Shown here one piece after another: positions 48,901-60,900 of a stretch of DNA of 64,000 nucleotides. The stretch is from positions 8,771,501 through 8,835,500 of the forward strand of contig NW_024881313.1 of assembly GCF_018691265.1 (NCBI RefSeq), given 5' to 3'. The position numbers were made by a program, and so were the translations under genes. A model generated the notes under the pieces. That model was not told the origin of the DNA. It did not search any database and saw only the letters and a program-made list of their open reading frames with translations. Source of the DNA: Tyto alba (taxonomy: Eukaryota > Chordata > Aves > Strigiformes > Tytonidae). The first letter of the stretch is position 1. Each line of letters opens with the position of its first letter.

Positions 48901-51900
48901 TCTTTAGCACCATTATTACATTGTATGTTATAATGTCTGCCTTGTAACCATTAAAACTTTTATTTGTAATACAAAGTCTAAATGTATTAGTGGGGCATTC
49001 CTTCTTTCTCTACTGTAGACTGATCTACAGGACAGTAATATTTCTAGGCTCTCCAAGACCTGCTTGACTTCTAATGGTGTGTTTGGACTATCTTTAATGT
49101 TTTTTTTTCTTCCTGGAAATACTCTTAACTTTCTTATTGGATACAGTACAGTATTCTTGTATGTCTTATCAAAAAACATACCCGAGTTTAGTGGATAGAA
49201 TTAGAGCTGCTACGTTTAGGTTTCAGCTGTATTAAACTTGGAATTCCATCTCTGCAAAATCAGAATAGGCAGTCTACTAGAGAGAGGATTTAAACTAACT
49301 TCTAACTAAATGCTTTTGTCTTGTTAAGTCTTAATACATGTATGATTGGCATGTTTTGCTGTCTGTTTTGTCCAAGGCAAAGACAGAGTTCATCCAGAGG
49401 GCAAGAGTTCATGCATTTACTGTTTTGCATTACTACTTCCTTAGTATTTATAGTATGAAAAATAATGTGGGATATTAAAATTTCTTAAAAGCTTATACTT
49501 CCTTCTTGCTTAATTCAGTTGCTTGGCTTTTCAAACCTTAGTGGTCAAAGTGGTCTCTTGTGGAGTACATCTGAAGTCAGTTCGCCACCGCGAGACTGCC
49601 TCTAGTGCCGGAGCTCGCTCATTCTCAAGTCAGCTCTGATATCTCTTCGCTGTGATTCTTTTGCTGCTTTGGTTCATTTTTGTAGCTAGTCAGCAAATAT
49701 TGATCATTTTAAGGATAAATTCATCTTGGGGTAGTATATCTGTTAAAGCAGAATTTGTATCCATCTCCCCATTATTTTTTTACGTATATAGATAGCTACA
49801 AAGTCTCAGCCCCGCCTGCAGAGTGTCATTATTTCATTACTTCAACATACACATCTTGGCTGAGGCTGTGATCTGGCCCTCTTCACGCAGTTAATTTTTT
49901 CAGAGTGACAAACCTACTTTAAGTTTTAACATTCAACATACAGAACTGTGCGTGCTAACTAGGTCAAATAGGTTTATATCTAAATTATTGTTGCCTGCTT
50001 GTTCTGTTCTAATTAATTCCTGTGAAGTTACACAAAACGCTTGGTCATGTTTCTCTTGGAAGCAAACAGAAATGAATGTTATAAAGTAACTTTTTCATTT
50101 ACAATTAGCAGTTATATGTCATAACATCATTTATAGATTTTTTTTTTTCTAAATTTATAATTTTGGTTTATGATTATAGTAGTGTCATTGATACTTATTA
50201 TACCCTTGTCTAGAGCAAAACAACAATTTTGGACATGAATATTTATGGTAGAATTTTATGTTGAAACTTGGAGCTGTTATCTCATTTGTCACACAGTTTT
50301 CTAACTCCTTATACTTGCTCAAAACCAGTAGCCTGTATCAAAGGTTTCTGGCTTCCACTAGCTGGGAACCACTTTTGTCCCATTTTGCAGTTCAAATGAA
50401 AGAAAATGTTGAATCATAGCTGGTTGCATTCTTACTATTGACCTGAGCATTTAAATTATACACCAGTGAATTGTGAAGGAAAACAAAATAGTGATGATTC
50501 CATAGCTGTATCAACATAATCAATCTCTTTATATGGTTTTACATCTGTTAGTATGATATCTAATTATTTCTTTTTTATTTACTCTTAACTGTGTGTTTGC
50601 ACAGGCAGCCTGTAGTAAGTGTACTATTGTTTGTGTGCGTGAAAGGATACTGAAAGCATTTGTGTATATGAGTAAAAGCTCTAAATCAGAAGTTCTACTT
50701 GTTTCCTTTTGTTTCAAGACTGGTCTATAAAATGGTAGCCTTTTTAATTTTTAGTACATCCCTTTTCAATTCAGGATCTGGTAACTCATTGCTTAGGGAA
50801 CTGAGCTCTTTCCATCAAAAGCAGGAGGCAAAAGATAGTTTCTTTAACCTGTGTAGCCAAGACTATGATGAGGTGTTAATCTTCATGAAACATTTTTTGC
50901 CTCTACTTAAGGGGTTTGTACCAATACTTTAACCTGAGTGCTGCACCTGTCTTTTACCATCTACTTTTTCTTTGTGCTATGAATGTTTCTTACTCTACTC
51001 TTTCTCCTTCCCTCTTTCAATCCTATAGAAGTAAAATAAAAATAATGTGAATTGCAGCTCTGCCAACAGCCTTAGGCTTCTGATGTGAGAACTGAAATTT
51101 CTCAGACCATCAGTTGCTTTGCCATTTAAAGGAATTGGCTCTGTTGTGAAAAAGCATAATTATTGATACTTAATCACTTATGCGTGACTGACTGCCTACA
51201 TTGATGATTCTAATTGCTGACCAAATCAGGAATAGTTCTGAAGCTGCTTTTTGACTTTCACAAAGTATTCAGCGGAGGCTGTTACTCTTCAGACTTTAGG
51301 AGAAAAAGATAAATCTGTAGTCTTCATTTTTCTATCTTCCACCTTTGTTCTGTTGTTAATATGTCCCTATGAAAAGCTTGTGTTTCAATAATGTTTGGAA
51401 AGGTTTAACTACAAAAATTTAAATAAAATACCATCTCTTCCTCTTTCTGCTCTATTCATTTAGACAAAAAACTAAAATGATTTCTCACTTACTGCACTGA
51501 ATATCTTCTTGATGAATTAGATAATTATTTACACTAGAAGTTTCTGGTTAGCAACCATATACACTGAATGGTCAGGCTACGTATCCTTCTCTAAAGCGCA
51601 CAAGATTTAAAATTAGAGAATGGAGTGTATTAATTCCAGCTATAGAGGTGGAAGCTCCTAGTGTTTCTAGCTTCAAATTGAAAATACTTAAAGGCATCTA
51701 AGAAGATGAGCATGTATTTATATTAGTAGCATATTAGTATTTTTGAATGAGTCATTAACTTTTAAAGTATCATAACACTTGAGAGAAAACAGTTGTATAA
51801 TCTATAGCTAGTTATTTCCAAGGCTTCAATCCTTTTGAATAAGAGAAGCGTTTCTCCTCTCCTTGCCCTTCCCTCCACCACCAAATTGCTGATACATGTT

Positions 51901-54900
51901 TGAAACTAAAAGTAATTTTAGAAAAAAAAAAAAAAAAAAAAAGGGCACTTTGGGTATCCTGTTTACTTTAAAAGATGGCTGAGGTTTCTAATTGAGAAGT
52001 GATAAATAATAAAAAGAAAACCCAAACATTTTAATAATTAAAAAACCCCAGCAAAGCCCCCCGCCCCCAAACCCAAAACATTAGTTAACTTTTAAGCATA
52101 GTGAAACTAATAGTAAATTTTTTTTCTACTTAAATTTTTGTCCTTGAACTGAATTATGATGCTACTAACACCATTGGCGTTATGAATTTAAAGATGTCTC
52201 CAAGTATCTGGAGCAAAAGAGCATTTAGACCTGCTTTTATTTCTTGTCCTCGTATGTAGAAAGTACACACAGCTGGCAGATAATGATGACTGTAAGGGAA
52301 TAAGATTATCAAGTGAAATTTTCTTACATATCGTCAAGTTACTGATAATAATTTTGTGTAGCTTTTCTTTTTTTTCCTGGAGTTGTTTAGGTATAAATAA
52401 CCACCTGCTTCTGAATTACTCAGCCTTTGGAGTACTTAAAAAGAATTGTTCCCAGTTTGGGAATTAAAACCTTCAAATGGCTTGGTTTTCCTCGGTTAAG
52501 AATTTTATTTTAATCATATGAGTATTGTATATCAACAGCAATCTATATTAAAAAAATGTGTTATTTCAGCACGTTTCAAGCCTTGGAATAACCTTGTGAG
52601 TTCCTCTGGTCACAGATGTTGGTCAGCTGGCCTTTAAATTGAATGTTTTGAAATTTGTGTGAAAAGCTATGTGTTTTTAGCCATCCCAAAGCTAGTCTGA
52701 GCATTAGTAACTTCATATTTTCCTTCTTTTATGCTTGACTTTCCAAAGGCTATATACTTTGATTATGCTATAATTGGCACTGCCTTTAGGTTTGCATGTA
52801 TTTCTTAGTAAAATCAGCTTTATATTTGTGTTCTGTGCCCTAGTATCATAAGCTGTAAATAAATGATTGCTGTTGTAGCAAGGTTGAACTTTTTGTAATG
52901 GTTGCTTTTTCCCTTATGCCTTAATTATATTGTAAAGGAAACAATAAGATTAACTGATGTCCTGCTTAACTATAAGTCATATTTTAAATATTGTTGTTGA
53001 ATTGTGAGGGAAGATGATAATGAATTTCTTATCTAATCTTCTTTTAAAATAAATGGTCCAGGAGTGCATTTAATTAGATTTTATACTCTGAATTAAAATT
53101 AAAACAATAATGAAATGTCAAAAAAATGCAACATCCCCAAAATACTCACAACCCCCCAAAACCCCAACACCTTGTGCTTGATTTCAGTTATCCTGTAGAC
53201 TTTTTCCTTGACTCTATTCTTAAGCAGCCTGGCAAGACTACTGTTGGTTTGGTTTTGTTTGTTTTTCTTTTCTTTGCAGCTTAAAACAAGTTCCCAGTTG
53301 AAAAATGTCTTTCTTGTTTAAATATATTCAATCAGTAGTTACATCAGTTTCTTCCTGATCTATGTTATTGTGGCTTATGCCACAATGCAGTGGCCTAAAT
53401 GTACCTCTAAAGAGTTTATTTCTTCATAGTGTTGAAGCAAAATAATCTTTCTATAAATACAACCAGAGCGGTTTATGTATGTACCCTCTTTCTGTGTACT
53501 AATATTTGTGATCATTGGTAGCACACCATCACAGGTTCTTCTCATGCAGCAGGCTGTGTAGTATGGACTGTGCTATATGGATCTCCTGGGCGGTAAGAAT
53601 ATATTAAGACCGAGAATACAAGACTAGGAAACTTCAGTCTTAGTATTGTGTCAGTTATTTTGAGCAGCGTGCTACACTGTGAAAGAACACTGTGCTAGGA
53701 GAGTAAACAATGAGAATTTGTGATACATTGTCATTTTATAACTTGCTGTGAAATATTTTCTAAATGGGGTGAAAAAATTACTTGTTCTAGCTGGTCTTTT
53801 TTTTCCCTCTGATTTTAGGGGGTTTGTGGTTACTCTTTTATTTGGAAAAAGCAACTCAGAAAAATACCTTGAGCAGTGTGAACATTCGTTTCTTCCTTGT
53901 ACATCAGTTGGGATCCCTAAGGTAAGGAGAGCTTACTGGTCTTAACTTCTAGTTCATATTTCATAACTTTGAAAATTAGAATGACACTAGTAATCAGTTG
54001 TAATCTAAGAACCATACCCATTTCCCAAGGTAAAAGACCCTTTTAATGTTTTGAGTCATTCATGCAAGATTTTTGAAATAAAAGCTTTTTAAGTATTTAG
54101 GGAAAGTTTATTTCAAGTATTGCTTCCGGCTTCATTATGAGAAATGAGTAAGATGTAACTGGCTAATAATATCTCAGAGGGAATTACTAAACCATTCCTT
54201 TATAGACTACTTGTGTATGGGTTTTTTTTTTGGTGGGTGTGGTAGCTCCTTCTTGAAAGATTGTCATGACTCTTTAGGATTCTTCCATCGCTGGATCTAT
54301 AGTCTCTCCAGCTTTGATGCTTTCAATTGTGGTCAGAAAGTTGCTTGCTTAACCAATAAGATTAAACTGTAATAAAGTATAGATTTACAGTACTTCAGGG
54401 ATGCAGCAGTTGGTATCTTGGACTATATTTTAGATCATGCAAAAATCCTGAAAATACATCAGTAAGTGTGGAGCAGCAATGGGATTCCCTTTTCAACTCT
54501 GTTATTTTTTCATGAAGTCTTAACAGACACATTATTTTGGATGATGGACCTAAATTCTGAGTTCCTAATTGGATAAATCTGCATCTGTTTAGTACAGAAT
54601 AAATTCTTATTAGCCAAGAGGTAGAATTTCTAGGAATTCCTGGTTTATGAACCAATACATCTTGGCAGTTCAGAAGTTTAGATACATCTTGGTCTAATCA
54701 GTTTGCACTCAGCAGTATAAAGAAAACACTTTAACCCAAAGATTGCTGGTTATGTTATTTAATCTCACAACTGTTTTGACTGAAACATTCTGCCCTTTCT
54801 TAGCTGGCAGTCATTACACTTCATGTTGTCTACAAAAGGGGGGGTGAGGGGGGTGTTCTTCAACTTTCTTATCAGTTGCACATAGAAATTTATTTTGTGA

Positions 54901-57900
54901 TTCAGCAGTATATTTTGTAATCACAGAACTCTTTGTGACTGGTTCATATCTCAGTAAGTGGGCTTTTCACTGATGTCTTTGAATCTGTTGAGATAAATCT
55001 GGAACTGAAGTACATTCTAAACCATAAAGTAACATCAGTGGTCCAAATGAAAAATACAAAGTTTACGGCTGGAGAAGGGCAAGTTTAGGGGACTAAGGTT
55101 CTTGGTGCTGTATAGACTTCAGTGATTATATTATGGATTGTGAAATGTTGCTTATGTCTCATGCTTTGAGAGCAGATTTACAAGAAGTTTTTCTGTCTTT
55201 TAAATTTCCGTTATATTACTGAAACTTTTTTTATGTTAGTGTTTCTTTTTTGAGATCAGTACATATATGTATGCTCTGGTTGCTTCATAATGTGTGGTGT
55301 TTTTGTGTAATCCTTGCAAAATCAGTAGTTTGACTTCTGAGTGTGGATTATTGACACATCACTTTTCTCAACTGACCTGTCTTGACTAATCTCTGGATTT
55401 AAGTTTTGTAGTACAAAGATATTTATTTTTAGCTGGCTTACCAAGTGCTGTTTGAAGTTATTCTTCAACTAAAATCTGTTTGTCTTCCATCATAGTGTTT
55501 TGTATTTCTTTCTTGCCACTGTATAAAAATAGCATTAGCTAGTTTAGCTGAGCTTTCCAGCAGCAGCATGAGAGGTGAGTCCTAACCAAAACCAAATGTT
55601 TGGTTTGCTCTGGATTCCTATTTGTCACTTCTGTATTAAATTTCTGCTGGCTTATCTTTGTTGGAAAGTAATTTTTAACTTGACATGTTTTTATGTTTAA
55701 AACGGTCGTGGCCCTAAGTGGTTGTGAACAATGAATATTCTTTCAAGTGGCTAGTGTATAACTTATGCTTCTTCGATGAACCAAGTACAAACTGAGTTTA
55801 CCTTGATACGAAGTTATTTTGTGATACTGTATTTTGAGTAGTAATCGGATGATGTAAGTTTCTTTATAAGAAGCTCTCTTCCCCAAAGGCAGTCAGAGTT
55901 CTGTTGATTGTTTTGAGGGTGTTTTGTGATTTGGGGATTTTTCTAGGCTAAGATGAATGTTCAAATGCTTGATTTTAAAGAAAACCAGTTACAATTCAGA
56001 GCACCACAATGGTGGATGGAAATACTCTGTAGAATGTACCAGACTCTAAGATACAACCCAGCATTTGGTGCTGAGGTTTCCATGGTTGTTGCTTATTAGT
56101 GAATGTATAACGAATGCCTCATGTTAAGGAGAAATAGTTATATAAATTTGATGGAAGATTTTATGCCTTTCTGCTATTCTTTTTGTTTGCATGCATGGAG
56201 GGAGGTTTAAAAATTAGGATTAGACTAGCTTTTCTTTTTGCAAGTCTGTTCTATATAACTTTTGTGTCAGGAATATACTAGATGCTGCCATGATATACTG
56301 GCTCTAAGATACACAGTTGTCTGCATGTTTATATTAAAATAATGCTGAATGAAATGCAAGTTTAGACACTTCTGAACTATTAACTGGAATGCTCTTTTCA
56401 ATAAAAATTATAGATTCAGTCCAACTTTAACGGAAGTGTAGAATGTTCAATTATTATCATAATTGATATGTCTTATGCTTCATCCAAAAGGCAAGGAGTT
56501 TCTGTAGGCTGGGTATAATATTGCCAAATTACTGTAAGATAACCATTGCAGTAACTTATAAGTGCTAGTTGCATATTTGGTCCCTGGCTAGTCTCTGAAT
56601 CTCTTTATTTTGAGTCAGTCATGCTATGTTATGGATTTGATGCGGATGTGTAAAACCCTTGTGTCTTGTCCACTTGTGAGAACCTGTGACCACAGGTGTG
56701 CAATTAGGAAAATAGTGGTGCAATCCAAATTAAGCGTTTTCCATATTTAACAGTTACCTAGCTTAGCTTCAAAAAAAGATTTAAAAATATCTATTAATAC
56801 AGTGAAGCAAAAGTCTAATGTCTACTTAGTCACTGCGATTAAGTGCTTGTGGAGCCTGGGTTTCTTTACTCTGTGCTGGATCTCACTTTTTGGAGTGTAT
56901 GTTCCACATTCCTCGTAAGTGCTTCCTACCTGCTTAAAATGAAGTAAGTAGGTATCGAATTTAACAATAACAAGTGATACTAATTTTTCGTAACTAATTA
57001 TTTAATACTGGTAGGGTATGTCAGACTAGTATTGTGCATGAAGTGGCAGTCAGATAGGACAGTTCTTCCCATGAGTTGGGTCTTTCCTTTAAGTCTGTCT
57101 TCTAGGTGTCTGGAAGGCCAGGCTTAAAACCAACAGTGCTTTCCAAGTGAGAAGTACGATCAGCTGTTGTTGGTGTGATGAAACAAAAGCGGATATTCTA
57201 AATTTTAGGTGTCTTCAGACATATCAAAAGCAATAGAAATTCTACTGCATGTACATAAACATTTCAATAGAGAAAAAAGAATATGAAAGAATGGTCTAAC
57301 CTCATAGCTGGCTCTTCTTTGAGCAGGAGGTTGGACAAGGTGACTTCCTGAAGTCCAGACTTAAACCTGAATCGTATGAGCCTATGAACATTCAGATTTT
57401 AACCAATTCACCTTGGATATCTTCTGTATGTCCCTCTTTCTTCTGGCTGCTGCTCTTTTTCGCTGCTGCTTTTTCTTCTGTGTTTTCCAAATGTAATCTT
57501 ATGCATGCAGTCCTGAAACTTCAAAACTATCTTTTAACAATATTGGTTGGCAGTTTGGACTATGCTGTGCTTAGTAAAAATATTTAATCATTTCATTCCA
57601 TATTGTTTTGGTATTTTTGACACTGTCAAGACAAAAATATTTTGCAAATTCATTAGTATATAGCTGCAGTATTGTTTAAGTATGAGTCAACTTTATTCAT
57701 ACTAAAGTAGCTTTGAACTGTTCCCTTGTTTTGAAAGTTAAAAAACGTACAGAATTTTGCAACAAATACTTCTGTGTTGATACAGAGTTGATTAAGTAGT
57801 AGGAGAAATGTTTTCTGGCCTCAGGTATTTCACTGCCATTCATGTTTAACTGGTTTGAATAAGAGATACTTAGGGAGAGTTACATAGTATAGAAACACTG

Positions 57901-60900
57901 GACATACAGTTTATAATTTTTTTGATTTGGGGTTTCTGGAAGTTTTGTGTTTCTGATACAGTCATAACTTTATGTGTTGATCAAAGAATAAAGTAACTTT
58001 TTTTTTTTAATGGTAATGTAGGTTGTTGGGTTATTTCTGTGAAAATAAAGGGGCTCATTGCAGATTTCATCTTAAGTTTGTAGGAAGACAGTGTATTATT
58101 CCACTCAGAGAAGCACTGATAAGGGGTGTTCTTTTTCAGTATTTCACTTGCCAAAAGTCAGCTCTGATGAAGTAATTCATATTCTTGGAGTTAACTACTC
58201 TGAGTTGCAAGTTCTTCTATAAAAATCTTTTTTCCCCCCCTCCATCAATTACTTTGGAAAGACTTGTCTTTCAAATAGTGGTGGTACAGAAGAGTAATTT
58301 TTCCTCTGGCATATAGAATAAACTGAGACGTATAAAGAAACTGAGGGAAAAACCCCAAAACAGCTGAACAATTACCTGCCTGAGGTTGCACAGGAAGTTC
58401 ATAGTCAAGTATGGAACTGAGGTCTTCAGCACAAGATAGTTTGTGAGTCTGTTGTGTGCTGTGCAGCACCACCCACCATCCTCCCCACCCTGAGACCTGT
58501 TTGAGTTTTATTTCCTTCTGATCTAGTATTTTTGCAAACTTACTCCTTTACAGTATGCAAGTAGGTTTTCAGGTGAGTTCCTCACCATTATTCACTATAG
58601 TGAAACATACAGGTACTATTGTTGCCCAGAGAGGTTGTAGATGCCCTGTTCCTGGAAACATTTAAGATCAGGTTGGATGGGGCTCTGAGCAACCTGCTCT
58701 GGTTGAAGATGTCCCTGCTCATTGCAGGGAGGTTGGACTAGATGACCTTTAATGGTCCCTTCCAAACCATTCTATGATGCTGTGATTATATCTTATGTAC
58801 TCAGTAAATTATAATAATAGAGAGAATGTTGTACAAAGTTATTACTGGAAGTATACATGTATCATAAACAGTAGAGCTGATTTGTAATTACAACTAAAAC
58901 CTGCAAAGTTATATTTCTTAATCTCTTTCAAGTGCATAGAAGAAATGAAACGTGAAGCCAGACCTATTAAGATTGACAGAAGACTGACGGGTGCAAATAT
59001 AATTGATGAGCCTTTGCAACAGGTAGGTTCTAACCAGATCTATTTAGCCTATTTTTAGTTTTGTAAGTATTGACTATGTAGCATCTAAATAGTTCAGAGA
59101 CAAATAGAAGTTGAGAGATTTTTATCATGTTTGAGAGCGGTAGGTGAAAAAACACTGAGGATGGGCCAGGATATTTATTGGATGATATTTGAGTCTGTTT
59201 TCTGTATATTATAGTTTCTCAGCATAGCAATGATGAATGCATGCAAACCAATATAAAAAAAAAAAAAGGTTTCAGTATCTGAGTTGTATTGTTTCACTCA
59301 CAATTTCGTAATAGTAGGGGAGTATGGTTTACTATGTTAACCTTTTAAGACCACCAGTGTTGCATTATCAGACACAGAAAGCTATTTTATATTTTGTTGT
59401 CTTTTGTTCATTAGTTCATCTTCAGTTTTCTACTTTCAGGTAATCCAGTTTTCCCTGAGAGACTATGTGCAGTATTGGTATTACACACTCAGTGATGATG
59501 AATCGTTTCTTCTGGAAATCAGGCAGGCTCTTCAGTATGCACTTGTTCAATTTTCTGCCAGGTAAGATTATTTGTATTTACATCAATACACTGCGTAAGC
59601 AAGTGGACCTCTGTGGTTTGTATGGTAGTAGATTAATGATTAAGTTTATCTGTTGGCACAATTCAGTGCATTTTACAGAAAGAACATGTTAAAATTTAAG
59701 ATAATAATCTAAGAACTACAGTCTTTTGCAGATCCCTTTAGTAAAGAATAGAGATGATGTTTGTAATCATGGTCTTTTGCAAAATGGCCTTTTCAAAATT
59801 TAGATTAATGGCTAAAACTATGGAATAGCTTTTTTCCTGCAACTCAAGCACTGAGTTGCATGAATCATCACCTTTTTATATGCAGGACTGTTTCATATAA
59901 ACAGCAGAGCTATTCCCAGGGTAAGACAATCTGAAAGCTTTAATTCAAACATCTGTATCAGCTCAGGTAACTTAAAAGTTGTATTACTGTTCAGTGTGTA
60001 AGAACCATGAACATTTTTAAAAGAATGGTAGTCTGGGGAACAAAATGATATGTCACATATGTAAATCCTTTTTAAAAATAGGGTTGATTCAGAACAAATT
60101 AGTAGTTTGGTAATTGTCCCATGTGTTTTCTGCTGTTGCTTAACCAAGTAGCAAGAAGTCAGGAACTTGTCTGGGAAATTATTACTCTCCTTTAATATGG
60201 CTGATTTCTCAGCCCAGGTACTGCATGCATTTGTATCCATCTACTGCTTTGTTAAGTAATGATTTCAGGTATTCATCCCACTGTGCTGATTGTTATCTGT
60301 TTTTTCTTCAGAATAGGTTGTGGGTCACCTGAATATAATAAACTTAGCAATTTTGAGGTCTTATCCTCTCCCTCTGACTTGAAAATATAGCTCAGTGTTC
60401 TTTTCTGGCAAGAAAGGTCAAAGGTGGAGAGCTAGGTTTAATAGTAGGAAAAATTAGTTATAATAAAATCTTACTCATTGTGAAATAATGGAAATCCTAG
60501 GAAACAGTCTTTGAAATAGTGAAAACTAGGCTAAATAAACTGTACGTTACGGCACGCAATTTTGTGCTGGTGTGAAACAGACCGGGCTACCCAACTTCAG
60601 TGGTTTTGTCTGTTTGGCAAAGTTACTTCATTGAACAGTATCAAGCATTGGGTTTGTGTCAAAGCAGGTCAGGTTAGAGTAATTTTTTTTTTTCCTACAC
60701 TACTATAACTTTTCAACAATAGCCACCACTCCTGTGCAGTTGTGTTCTGTACAAATCAAATCGGTTTCACAGGGCTGCAGCAGTTCTTGTTATTAAGAGA
60801 AAAAAATCTAGTGTATTTATAATGGCTGTTGCTGGATTAGTTTTAGATTAGTATTGTCATCTCTAATTTCATACACCCTGTGAGCTTCTGGAGAGAATGA

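Larger units (their letters stand above)
53922..58932 (+). other. SNX13: SNX13 intron 3 (5,011 bp)
   Basis: Donor GTAAGG, acceptor CTCTTTCAAG. Holds two CR1 tail fragments (57315 and 58621). No other gene seen. Confidence 0.92.

Noticed and set aside
53748..53945. Single 65-codon ORF starting MKYFLNGVKK
   Set aside because: It only reads through intron into SNX13 exon 3. The true exon begins at 53819 after TTTTAG.
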